From: Pisaster brevispinus
Lineage: Eukaryota; Echinodermata; Asteroidea; Forcipulatida; Asteriidae
DNA length: 64,000 nt
NCBI GenBank assembly: GCA_023634235.1
Contig: JAMKCF010000018.1
Location: 12,040,768 to 12,104,767, forward strand
Direction of reading: 5' to 3'
Shown here: positions 1-12,200 of the stretch, piece by piece
How the letters are laid out: each line of letters starts with the position of its first letter
How positions within the stretch are numbered: the stretch's first letter is position 1
Made by a program: the position numbers and the translations under genes
The notes under the pieces: generated by a model
Seen by the model: the letters and a program-made list of their open reading frames with translations, nothing else
What the model was told of the DNA's origin: nothing
The model's database searches: none

Positions 1-488
1 TGCTTAAAAAAAAATTAAACAATCCTCTATGGGTGCCATGAACACATGCACAGTTTTAGAATCCTACTCCTCATAATTTTTGAGATATGACCCCCTAAAA
101 AATTAAGCCCCACCCCTTCAAATTGACTTTTTGTGTTTTCAGCATTTTTAGAGATCTGTATACTACAAATGGAGGGTATCTGGTATCCCATCAACTAAAT
201 TATTCTGTCAAAAGTAGCACAGGTCATTTGTATATCACGGTGTACAGTGTAGGTCTTTAAAAACAGACATTTTAGCCTGCATGATGACTTTTCATCATTT
301 TTGAAACCCCCTAGAGCCCAAGTGAAATGTCTGATTGCTTTTATATTACATTTGGTTATAAACTAGGTGCATATGTGTGACCTGATATAAGGATAGACCA
401 ATCACGCCTTTGATGGGTACTTGGCAGGGGTCTGAATATGGGTCCACCTGTCCACTATTTTAGGTGAGTTGGCACGGAATGACCCTAT
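1..488. other. Intronic sequence upstream of the last ETFRF1 exon
   Basis: AT-rich sequence without coding potential. It should be the 3' part of an ETFRF1 intron, because the exon at 888 begins inside the protein. I see no earlier ETFRF1 exon here, so the start codon and LYR motif lie outside the window. Confidence 0.5.
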
Positions 489-829
489 ACCCTGCTTCAG
501 GGTAACAGGCTATACCCTGCTTCAGGGTACCAGGCTACACCCTGCTTCAGGGTACCAGGCTTCACCATGCTTCAGGGTACCAGGCTACACCCTGCTTCAG
601 GGTACCAGGCTTCACCCTGCTTCAGGGTACCAGGCTTCACCCTGCTTCAGGGTACCAGGCTTCACCCTGCTTCAGGGTACCAGGCTACACCCTGCTTCAG
701 GGTACCAGGCTACACCCTGCTTCAGGGTACCAGGCTACACCCTGCTTCAGGGTACCAGGCTACACCCTGCTTCAGTGTACCAGGCTACACCCTGCTTCAG
801 GGTACCAGGCTACACCCTGCTTTAGGGTT
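489..829. repeat. 25-bp minisatellite, about 13.6 copies, each unit a small hairpin
   Basis: Tandem 25-bp units contain ACCCTGCTTCAGGGT followed by ACCAGGCT and a variable base or two. ACCCTG and CAGGGT are perfect inverted arms around a 3-nt loop, and a GGTACC palindrome overlaps the right arm. Copies differ by single substitutions (TACAC or TTCAC linkers; one copy with CAGTGT). Because the period is not a multiple of three, overlapping open frames of about 105-118 codons run through it; these are products of the repeat and not genes. It ends 58 bp before the ETFRF1 exon. Confidence 0.95.
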
Positions 830-887
830 CAAATTTTTCAGATCATTGTATTTTGCTAACTGTCATATTATCTTTTGGTTATAACAG

Positions 888-1103
888 CTTATCTTTCTTG
901 GACGTGATTATCCAAAAGGAGAGAAGTACTTTCGAGACAAGTGCCATTCTGCCTTCATGAAGAATAGCGATGTTGAAGACCCTAAGAAAATAGCAGAACT
1001 GATAGCAAGAGGAGAGTATGTTATGAAAGAACTGGAGGCACTCTATATGCTGAGAAAATACCGTGCATTAAAAAAGAGATATTACTCTGAAACCAAAGTA
1101 TGA
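888..1103 (+). CDS. ETFRF1: Electron transfer flavoprotein regulatory factor 1 (LYRM5), last coding exon, partial
   Basis: After the acceptor TTATAACAG, 71 codons and a TGA stop encode a protein ending that I recognise as ETFRF1/LYRM5. It has a LGRDYPKG motif, then a helical stretch with [19 protein letters not shown] and [13 protein letters not shown], all closely matching the vertebrate C-terminus. Vertebrate ETFRF1 is about 90 aa, so only the N-terminal helix with the LYR-type motif is missing, on an exon left of the window. The family is mitochondrial: LYR proteins bind acyl carrier protein, and ETFRF1 regulates the electron transfer flavoprotein by removing its flavin, linking it to fatty-acid and amino-acid oxidation. 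No frameshift or internal stop is seen. The identification comes from remembered family sequence, not from a search. Confidence 0.92.
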   Translation, partial: LIFLGRDYPKGEKYFRDKCHSAFMKNSDVEDPKKIAELIARGEYVMKELEALYMLRKYRALKKRYYSETKV

Positions 1104-2005
1104 CCTCAATTTTAACTTGTATGTTGGAAGTTGAAAACAATCTCAACATCCTAAATCTTGCTTAAGCCCGGTTCATACTTTCTGCGAATGCGAATGCGAA
1201 TGCGAAGTGAATATGACGTGATTTGATGTCACAACTCTGTTTTCGCTGCGAATATTCGTTGTGAATTTGTGACGTCAACATTTGCTTCGCATTCGCATTC
1301 GCAGGAAGTATGAACCGGGCTTTTATCCTACCTTAATGTATTCTCTGTTTTTAAGTGTGATGAAGCACTGCATACCCACTTTATTATGGGTCAAGCCATC
1401 ATTGCCATTGACACAGGACTTTAATTGATATCAGACGGTTCGAAAATGTAGGACATAGGGAGAAAACTTGAAGAATTAGCTCTATTCTTGCTTGACTTGT
1501 GTTCCTGTGATCATCAGCTCATCATATGTTCAGACCGAGGGAGCATAAACATCCATGAACATGTAGGAGCCAATCACCTTTCAGATACAACTAATGATTT
1601 ATACTGTCAATGTGCATGCAAGGTTCAAGGAGGAGGGTCAATTTCAACCACTACACATTTTTTGATATGGTGCTCGTGATTTAAGATTTTACTTGGACAA
1701 ACCCACCATCGTAAAATCTCACACCCCACAATTTTCTAAAATTAAAAGTGCTCCACTATAAGAAAAAATTTTATGTCAAGAGATTGGTGATACATATGAG
1801 ATCAGACCTGTGCAATACTTGAATTGTGAACTTAACAAAGCTTCAGTTTTTTCGTTGATGTGCATTTTTTATTGACAGTTCAACATGAAACATCATGAAG
1901 AAGACCCATTTGTGAAGTTGGGAAATGAAACATTAATTCTTCTGTCATTGTGGAGTAGTTGTAAACAAAACCAAGTTGATTTTTACATTGGTTTGTATAA
2001 ATAAA
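1104..2005 (+). other. ETFRF1: Probable ETFRF1 3' UTR
   Basis: Non-coding AT-rich sequence follows the stop. AATAAA at 2000-2005 is the first good polyadenylation signal (a second lies near 2985). If the first is used, the 3' UTR is about 0.9 kb and carries the foldback MITE at 1164-1322. Confidence 0.45.
1164..1322. mobile_element. Foldback MITE, family 1 (terminal AAGCCCGGTTCATAC)
   Basis: The left end AAGCCCGGTTCATACTTTCT and the right end GAAGTATGAACCGGGCTT are inverted copies. Both arms continue inward with repeated GCGAATGC / GCATTCGC steps. It is about 159 bp long and non-coding. Two further copies of the family lie at 11075-11252 and 39261-39925. Confidence 0.85.
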
Positions 2006-4396
2006 TGTTAAGCCAACATGGAAGAGAAACCCAATGTGTACAATTCAAACGATTATTTTCATAAACATGTGACTCCCTGTGCATGAGTCAAGATTTGTTT
2101 GTTTATATTAACAGGTCAATCTCTCGTTAACATTTTTAAGATTAAGTTCAGTACACATTCTTAGGTACAAAGTATCTTAAGGCAAAATGTTCCCATTCCA
2201 TGTTTAATCATTATTTTCAAACTTGAATGGATAGGTCTACTTTCATCTTTAGCACCAAGCATAACTCAACTTGCATGAGTGAGTGAAACAACTCTGTTAC
2301 AACTGCCTCAAGCTTCGTTCATAGTACTTGAGAAAAGTAATGCAAATCCAATGTCTTCTGATGCAAACAATCAATGTACTTGGTTTCCAGTAGCAATGAA
2401 ATGAATTCCATTCCCTTTTGAAATGTGTGTGTGTGTGTGTGAAGTATGAACTGATTGCTAATGTTGGGGTTCATGTAAGGACCACATGGTTACACAAGCT
2501 CTAATAAGTCTGTAAGTTTTAGAGCCAAAGCTCATCAGCTAACTGTGGAAAGCTACAGTAAAGCAAGGTCTTCAGGGTGATGTACAAGTACCATCACCTT
2601 TTCACGGAGAAAACAGCTGAATTGTTTGAACAGTTAAACCTAATTATTTGAAATAATGAAGAAAAGTAAAAAACATAAAATGTTAATTAAAACTTAATTT
2701 CTAGTATTTAACCAGTTCACACCAGTATTTTTGTGAACTGAGGCAATCAAAATGAGCAATGTTGTGGGGTTTCTTTAATTAAATTTTCTTGATATCTACA
2801 GCATTTCAGACAGAAAAGATTGTTACATTGTACTTTTAGTATAATCAGTGAACTATCTGTATTACAAAATATAAGTGTTTTTTTATTAACCAATTCTCTA
2901 CTTTGTCTTTGATCAATTTAAATTGTGTTCATGGTAGCTGTTGTGTGCATCATGACGTGATACCATTGGCATGGGCATTGAATTAATAAACAATTAACTT
3001 TTATAGTTTTAAAAAGATCATTGTGATTTATGTGTGTTCATTTGCAAGCAAACCTGATTTCCAACATGTGTCTACCTGTTAATGATCAGTTTCTTCTTTA
3101 AGTTCCATCCCAGTGGTTAACAAGTTTATTGGGGTCTGATAACCAAGTTAAAACAATCCAATCCAACCAGAAAACAGAATGATCAAGAGGTGTGTTCTAA
3201 ATGTGTTTTGTGCAGTGTGTTAGATATACGTAGTGGCATTAGTATTGGCTCAAATGTGTGTCTTAATTGACTGAAAAGCTTCATATTAACCATATCTCAA
3301 CTACTCTTAGCAAGCCCTATAAAAGATAGGTTCACAAAATACATATTTAATCAATCAGATTTATTGAAATCATATTTACATTTATAGTAAACAACAATTC
3401 AAAAGCCATAACAAATATCTTGTAGGTAAAAACCCTTTGTTTTTGGTAGTCAGAAGAGAAATAGATTCCAACTACATACTGAATGCCCACCAGTCTCAAT
3501 GTGAGTGCAGATGCAATGCTAGATTCATTCAGCTCATATCCATGTTAACCATCATAACAATCGGGGTATTCCCGATTTGAAAGTGAGGCTCTGTATACAT
3601 CAGTAAAAAGTAATGTTTTCAGAGCACTTTTTCATTCCTTACACAAGAATGAATGCATATAATAAAAGCAAGGTTGCCTCTTTTAACATTGATAATAGAT
3701 TATGGTTATAATCATGGAGGTATGTTGGAAATACACTGCACCTTTTTGTGGGGTCCATAGTTCCATTGTTTAGAGGACCCCACAAGGGCCTGTGAGTAAG
3801 CACGCAGACACAAGTGTGTAAATACCCTCAATCAGAACCTCCTATTGTCCCTCTTTTGTTTGAACTTTAACTTTCCAACTGGGGACCTTCTCCCGTTTAA
3901 ACCCACACACACACACCCCCTTTTTGCTTCTTGAATTAAGCACCAAACAGCTTGATTGCAAGGGTACATAACCTTTGTAATCCGGGTATAAGATATCAGA
4001 TGGCAATCTCATGAATAAAACACGAGTGGCATCGGTCAATATTTCTCTTGCATAGATTCTTCAGAAAAAAGTGCCCTTGTTATACTCAGACCACCAACAG
4101 TTTTGATGCTTTAGAAAGGCTACTTTAGGCAATCATTAGTTCACTTACTGTCAAACTGATGCATATCATGTGACAAGAGCCAACCAATGAAAAGCCAGAA
4201 TCTATTCATGTGTGTGTTTTTGTTATAAAAATACTTACTACACAGATACAGTCAAACTTATCCTCAGGTGATCCCTTCATTGTCTATATTTTTTCTAAAG
4301 CAAAGCCGAGGGATAATATAATACTCAAGGGTTCAAGGGAGAGTAGCCAATATCTATTTTTTAACACCTATTAACACAGTGATTGAGAACAATTTA
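2006..4396. other. Intergenic / UTR sequence, nothing recognised
   Basis: AT-rich sequence between the convergent ETFRF1 and LRRC27 genes. There is a short (TG)n run near 2425-2441 and a (CA)n run near 3903-3915. TTTATT at 3360-3365 is a possible distal polyadenylation signal for the minus-strand gene. I see no coding exon. Confidence 0.4.
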
Positions 4397-4680
4397 ATAA
4401 TGGTGGTGTGTCAAGGCTGAGTGGCAAGTGCACTGGACTCAAGCTCTGGTGCTTGTGATCAGCAGAGTGTGGGTTCAACTCCCTGTCTTGGCACTTAACC
4501 ATTATTGCTTTGTCCTTCGGATTGGACGTAAAGCCTTTGGTCCGGTGTGTTGTGTAATGCACATAAAAGACCCCAATCCTTAAGAGAAGGGGTTTGCCCC
4601 GGTGTTTTCTGGTATAGTTGGCTGCAGACTGGGCCACAGCACCTTGAAAACTGTTATACAGTGCTATGTAAATAAATAGG
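4397..4680 (+). mobile_element. tRNA-derived SINE copy
   Basis: The 5' part resembles a tRNA gene: GGCTGAGTGGC as an A-box region and GGGTTCAACTCC as a B box one mismatch from consensus. A body follows with CCTTCGGATTGGACGTAAAG and GGTTTGCCCCGGTGTTTTC, ending in an AT-rich tail near ATGTAAATAAATAGG. The body resembles the conserved central domains reported in metazoan SINEs (Nin-type, from memory). The antisense open frame of 88 codons over it is not a gene. Confidence 0.7.
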
Positions 4681-6153
4681 TTTTATATATCAAGCATAAC
4701 TCCACACAAGCTGCTCTCGGGTGTGATAAGAATATATATAAGAACTGCAAATCTTTATTATGAGAAACCTGCTTCAATACACTAAACAAATACAAGCATG
4801 TACAAGAGAAACCCATTCAGTGCAATGGTTGGCAAATGAATGGTCTCATTCAGTGGTTGCTACAGAGTGACATTAGTTCATTGCTACTTTTTCCTTGACG
4901 GTGCATAATCTTTTCTCTATCCCTAGCATTGTACTACATGTTTTTGACACATCCTCAACCAATTCCAAGACAAAACCTAGTATTACACATAATATATGAT
5001 TAAAACCAACACAATGTTGTATGTACATTATTCAATAGCATGGAAAGCATCAACACACATGCACCAGGCATGATATTTGGTCCTCAGAAATATCATTGAG
5101 TACAAGGCCTGACCAACATGTACAATGGTGTAGGCTTTAATTGACTTTTCAGGCTATTTCATCACATTTTGTCAGATTTTTCCAAGAGAGAAACAATCAG
5201 AAATCAGACTGAAGTAAGAAGAATGTCATGCCTGATGTCCACAAGATGTTTGTATCTCAAATTATTTCCATTCAGTAAGTGAAGTAGGAATCAGTAGCTT
5301 ACCACAATGGGATAGCCACGTAGCTAAAGAGATTGACATTTTTGCAGACATGACTTTGACTTGGGGCTGCAAGGTCATAGACTTATTTAAAGTAAAGTTG
5401 GTCCACTAGTAAGAATGAATCTAGTGCTGATTGCTATGATCCCCTAGACCAGGACAAGGGAGAGATAGAAGGACTATGGTTTGATGTATTGACAAATGTC
5501 TGGTCAATAAAGTGACATGGTTAACTATCCTAGGAGACTGGTAGTGCAAGACAGCATCAGCAGTCCAATAATTCTTGTCAAAAGCAAAGGTTGACTTCCT
5601 GCTCTAAGTATTTGGCCAGATTACTACCCAAGATAAATCTTGTCTATTTACTTGTTTACTATTTACTATTCAAATCCCATCTGTGGAAACAATCTACATG
5701 TTCTAATTTGCCTTTAGTTTCTGCTTATTCATATAGCAAATGTAACAATTAACCTCAATAAGCCATTTTGGAATTAACTATGAATAATGTCTGTCAAACA
5801 AAAGTTTGCTGGATCACAAGTGAATGCTCAATTTGAATTGCTTAAACTAAATCCAGTCTTGCTATGTTACATAAGAGACAGAAACACCTTCAACAACTTT
5901 GATCAAAGGAGTGGTACAAGGATACCAGTCTTTACTGATCTGGAGATTCGCAACAATGGATTTAGTCTGAGGAATTCCAGTTGGGCATTTACTTGTAACT
6001 GAGTGAGGCATAGTACCAGACATCATTTCAATCTAACTCACACACAGTATTCCTTATTAACCAACCAGAATTGATAGTAAACCTGTCTGTAATGTAAACA
6101 GAATACAACATCAAATCAAGAGTTCCTTACAAAGTCCTTTGCTTATACATGTA
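4681..6153 (-). other. LRRC27: Probable LRRC27 3' UTR and downstream flank
   Basis: No coding exon is seen. On the minus strand the first plausible polyadenylation signals after the stop include AATAAA at 4759-4754 (TTTATT on +). That would give a long 3' UTR of about 1.4 kb, or longer if the distal signal near 3360 is used. Confidence 0.35.
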
Positions 6154-6246
6154 TCAAGGTATTGGTGAAGTATCGCCAGTAAATGCACGGAATCTGTACT
6201 CTAACTCCAGACGTCTGTGGTTTACTTCACGCTGAAGATCACTAGC
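6154..6246 (-). CDS. LRRC27: LRRC27 exon 12 (stop)
   Basis: 93 nt from a GTTTCAG acceptor to TGA. It encodes ASDLQREVNHRRLELEYRFR and a short tail ending SPIP. Confidence 0.85.
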   Translation of the reverse strand, partial: ASDLQREVNHRRLELEYRFRAFTGDTSPIP

Positions 6247-9200
6247 CTGAAACAAAAATCAAAACTGTCGTTAATAGAATACTTTGAATACCACCAAGCA
6301 CACTAAGTGAAACTGAATATTATGCACTTATGTATAATGGAGGAGGTCCATACAGGGCAACCTGATCAGCACAGCACAGCAGCTACATGTAGACAGTGGT
6401 GCCATATACATCCAGTTTGTAAAACTCATCACATATAATTGTAGAGTTCACATGTTATACCCCTTGTTATCACATACAAAAAACCCTGATGGTTTCAGAA
6501 TTGGATATCGCTGAATGACATGAGCATAGTCTATTAGATAACGAAGTGGGACAGGACAAATGAATTTACATCATGCTATGATATAAACCATTGAACAATC
6601 TGCCATTCAATCATAATGCTTCTAATGTATACACAACATATTATACAAGACACAGTAAAGTGTTATTAAGCCAGTGCAGACAAAACTTTGTCAACAATTA
6701 ACAACAATATCAGTGAACATAAAGTATACACAAGCACATACATCAACTTCATTAACTTTCGTTTCTTCTCCCATTGTTTTTTTTCCCAACAAAACTACAC
6801 AAAATGAATTAAAGACATCAAGCAGATCCCTTTTGTGTTATTATGTGTAAAACCACTCAGTCACAATCACTACAAGAATGCTGATGGAAATAGAGTTACA
6901 AGTATTGGTAGAATGGAATGTCTGCAACTTGTTCATAGAAGTGACTTCATGTCTAGGTGCATCTTCAAATATTGTTATATTATTACATGACAAATGTGTT
7001 ACACAAGCGGAGTGTTTTTCTATCAAGTATGAAGGCATTTGAGTTGTTAGTATTCAGGTCAATGGTGGTACACGGACAAATAATGCCACTGGGGCCAAAT
7101 CTAAAGCACACAGACAAACTTAAATCATTGTTATGTACGTCTAAGAAATTGTTTCATGTGCACACAACATTTGTCATGCTTCTTCTGCTGTTAGTTTAGT
7201 TAAATGTGAAATAATACATGTACTTCAAGTGAAACATTTGTGCCACAAATGATACCCAGGAAAGAAATAACAACAATGCCACATTTTTAATTTTAATCAT
7301 TTATAGCCACACCCTGCTGGAGCTACATGCATAATTACCTATGTATTTGCATTTATCATTTCGTTCTATCAGGTGTGATAAAGGACTGCATCAGTGATTT
7401 ACAATCTTGGGCTTCAAATAGCAAGCTCAAGTTTAATTCAACAAAGACAGAGCTAATAAACATCACTTCACAGTTCTGCAAGTCAGACACTCTCCCAGTA
7501 ATGAGCAATGCTGTAGAAGCAGTTACTGTCTCTGAGTCAGTCTGCAACCTTAGGGCTATTCTTGACAGCTTATCAGTTAGACTAACACATATAACAAGGA
7601 AGGTAGTGGTAGCACTTAAAGACTAACTAATTACATAAAAAACTGCATGAGCTTTCGTAGCAACAACTACTTCATCAGATGCAAGTAGTTGTTGCATCAG
7701 ATGCAGTAGTTGTTGCTACGAAAGCTCATGCTGATCTTATCTACCTTCCTTGTTTTATCTGTCAGACTAAAACGGCTAGTTTTTAGTATTGACTAACATA
7801 AATACAATTTTGGGGGGTATTTATAGAAATCTACCTTGACAAAAGTTTGACAAAATGTATTGTGCATGCATTCATCACATCCCATCTTGACTTTTGCAGT
7901 AGTTTGGTGTATTCCTTACTTCCTACTTATCACACTGCCCCACTTCAACAACAAGTACAGAACACTGCATCATGTATGGTTATGAAAGCAAAGCTAAGTG
8001 AACATGTCACACTGATTCTGTGCTCTTTGCAGTCTTTACTTTGGCTAACCATCACATACAAAGCAAGAAATGGCCTGGCTCCTACATACATGTACATGTA
8101 CCTCAAAAGTTTCATCTCTCTAGAGTTGTTTTCCTTATCCATCAGCCTTCATTCAACATCCAATATTCGCCTACAACTTTGCCCATGCACAAACACTTGC
8201 CATGGTCTTGAAGCATTTACAGTGGCTGCTGCAGCAACCTGGAACAAACTCCCATCTGGGACTCACCCTCCATCAACTCCTTCAAGACTCGGTTAACACA
8301 TTTATTCACACAATCGAGAATACTTTTAAATGCTTGTAGAGAAGCTACATAAATGTTATAGTTATTCATATAACCATGGCAATCAAACATCTCCAGAGCA
8401 GCCAAGATCACCTCCTTCAGGGTCTGTATAGAAACCATTCTACTAAACGGTGCCGAAATATGGCTCATGAGGAAGGAGCTTGAGCAACGCCTACACGGCA
8501 CATACACAGACTACATGCCGGTTCAAAATCTTTCTTGGAGAAACCAACGGAAGCTGAAATCTATGCAGCAATACTACCAATCTCAACAGCTGTAGCTAGT
8601 TTTGCTGGACACTGCTTCAGGGATTGAGTGCCAGTTAACATCAGACGTCTTACTCTGGAGGCTACCATGTCCAGCAAGAGGGATTGAGTGCCAGTTAACA
8701 TCTGACGTCTTACTCTGGAGGCTACCATGTCCAGCAAGAGAGATTGAGTGCCAGTTAACATCTGACGTCTTACTCTGTAGGCTACCATGTCCAGCAAGAG
8801 GGATTGAGTGCCAGTTAACATCTGACGTCTTACTCTGGAGGTGTGTTCCTATCTCAGGATAATCCAGCCTAGCAAAGACCATAATGCACAGTTAAGAGTG
8901 GACAGGGCTGTGGAAATAAGGACAGACATTTCACCTCTGGGAAGGCTTAGTTGTACATGGAACGCAAAAGCCCATTATTTGTTGTACTCCACAAGCGCCC
9001 GTTGGATAACTAATACTGACCAATAATCAACCATTACTTGATTTGGTTAGGACATACTGTTAGACTGTGAATCAACATAAGTATAACATTCAAAGTTAAA
9101 TCACTGCATAGCACCACTTTACTTGTCCCACCAATGAGCACATATCACACATACCCAAAACACCACTGCAAAAAGTTCATACATGTATGCAACTTACAAT

Positions 9201-12200
9201 TCAAGACAGCTCAAAAGAGCTTGAGTTGAGAGAACTGACCCAGCTATAAGATAAGAGCAAAATAAATTAAATTGGAGCACAGTGAGAGGACTGACAGCAA
9301 ACATTCAATTGTCAAAGCTATGACTTTAAGTTGATAAAGCACATCTGACTCCTACTTACCATTTTAAGATCTTGTTTAGCTGATTCCATTTCCTCTCTGG
9401 GATTTCCACGAGGACGGTTTTTCCTTTCCTGTACCTTGAGAGTGTGTCGTTTAATTCTTTCCATTAATTGACGATCCCTGTCTGCCCTGGTATATCAAAC
9501 ATTACAAGACAATCACTGCACATTGTTACCTCCTTTATGAGAACAAAGAATGAATCAATCCACATTTTAACAAATGACTTTAATTAGCCACAAGAAATTG
9601 ATGACAATCCTTTGTCATTAATTGTTTTGGAACTGAAAGTCTTCACAAATTGTCAAACGTCATTATAAAGCAGTAGATGTTAACAACAGAATGAAAGAAG
9701 ACCAACTGAGTGTCAAGGGTTGTAAGATCTTACTTCAGGAGTTGATGTATATGGATTTATTTGTCTTAGGCACAGAAACCTTCTTCATTCTAGTAGTTAG
9801 GCAACCATAGTTTGTATTGGTAAGAGCGACATTTTACCATAAAAGAACAACAACTGACAAATGACTGGCAATCATGAACCAGAAACATTAATGGGGCACG
9901 TTGCCTTGGATTGGACGATTTTGGATATAAAAAGCGCTTGTTATGAAATGAATTGAAATGAACATGGTTGGAAAGTTGTTTTAAAAGTAGAATATAATGA
10001 TCCACCATTTTAGTCAGTTAGTTCACGAAGTAAGGAAAACCACACAATTTCATGGCATATTTCTGTGGATCATTATATTCTACTTTTGAAACATCTTTCC
10101 AACCATATTCATTTCAATTTATGCTTTTTATAGCCCAAATTGCCCAATCCAAGGCAACGTGCCCCTTTAACACTTGAAAGGTGATAAATTACACACAAAA
10201 TGTGCAACACTTTTCTTGGTAAAAAAACCTACATGTGCAACAGAATGCAAACACCTTGACTGCTCCTTTTCACTCGAGCTTGCCTTTAGGCTGGTTGAAT
10301 TTCCTTGTGTTAAAATCAACTTAAAATGAAAATAATACCAATGTATATTGGGAACTGTAAAATAAAATGGATCTGTATTGATAAGACTCAAGCAAGCTAT
10401 AAAATCCACAGAGTTCCCAGATTTAATGGAAGTTCAGATTATCTGAGGTTCTTACCTGGCCTGTTCCATTTTCTTACTAGCGTCAGGATCCATCTTCTGC
10501 TTCATTGCTTCATGTTTACTCTTGATTTCTTGCTACAATTCAAAACCAGAATATCTCAGCATCATAATGCAATTACAGTGTAAATGTGTAATCTGATTGT
10601 GACCAAGCTTCTGATCTTAAATATTTACCACATACCTCCCTGAAAAAGAACACTTTTTACAAGTTAATCGTCTACACTGAAAATGTTGAGAAAACAATGA
10701 GTTAGTTTTACCTTGATTCTGTCTTCTTTTGATAATACTTTCATGTAGTTTGGATCTGTGTCATACGGTGTCTTCAAAGAGGGATCAGAGAAATCTAAGT
10801 GATATCAAACACACATTGACAAGTTAACTTTCTACATTTTAAACAGTATCACTTTTTGTAGCAGGATTAATGACCAGTTTGTAAGGAGTCATTTTGTCAC
10901 CACCCATTTTAAAGCAACTAAATGAATACTTGGTGCTTTGGAACAATGGAAAGAGAGACCCACATGTGACTGAGATGGGTAAACTCTCTAAATTCAACAA
11001 CCTATTTGTATAGTGTGTTTTAAAGAGTGCCTAAATGTCAAACCACTCAGCCACTATTAAAGCATAAGAGTAAACCCCGGTTCCTACTTCCTAAGAATGC
11101 TTCATACAAAGCAAATTTGACATCACAGCTGTTTTCGCTGCGAATGTTTCGCATAAGTTGAGCACAGTTTTACTTTTCCGAATTGTTCCTTGCGAATTTG
11201 TGCGGTCAAAATTCACCTCGCATTCAAATTCGTAGGAAGTATGAACCGGACTTAATTGTAAGAGTGGTTAACAACTTTCCAGTCTAAAAACTATCATGCA
11301 ACAAATAATATCCATGTGAGCATCAACATGTTAACTGATTAGCTTCATAACATTTAACTCATGCTCAGTGAAGTAAAGTTCATTTGATATTCTTTCTGAT
11401 AAGATAAAACCTGATAACAGAAAAAATAGTTTTGTTTCGATCATTAAGTGCCCTTCAGTAATCTTTAATAAATATTATCACAGTGTTTTGATTTTTGTTC
11501 CTCAAGTTTACATTCAATAACGATGATATTAACTGATCAAACAGATGATGAAACACACACAAAAACATGAACATTTTCCATGTTTTTAACAACAAAAAAT
11601 ACTTCTTGTTAAACTGCTTAAAAACAGTAAAGAAATGTTTCATGAATTAAAGTAATTGTTCTTAACACGCTTCAAATTTCTCAAACAGGGCAACTTAGTG
11701 TATTCAGTTAATGTCACAACCAAGTAATTTGCCAAAAATTAACATTGGCTTCACTTGACTAATTAACAAATCAACATTGATACCTTATCAAAAAGGTTTT
11801 ACTATGTCACCTAAAAAACATGCAATTCACGATACATAAACCCAACTCATCAACAACAATAGAACACACGGCATGTTCATGTCTTCTTCAATAAGTCAAT
11901 ACAATGGATACAGTGGCTTATCTAAAACAAACATTTATAACGAAACAACCTAACAGGACATAATAATTCATGAACAAAGCAAAACATGCTAGGACAGGTC
12001 ACTGGTGCATTAACAAACACTGTGATCAATACATGCATCTATTTACCCTTGTACTTCCATGGCATACCTGCAATTATAATAATGAAAGAATTACTGTAAT
12101 TTCATCAAGTTTCTTGTTGAGCTATTTGTTTAGTCTATGATTTCTCAAAATACATTGTAAATGGCTTTCTTACCCCATGTCATGACGTTTTATGCAGTGT

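Noticed and set aside
469..884. Open frames of 105-118 codons (GYTLLQGTRLHP repeats)
   Set aside because: They are translations of the 25-bp minisatellite in overlapping frames, inside an intron.
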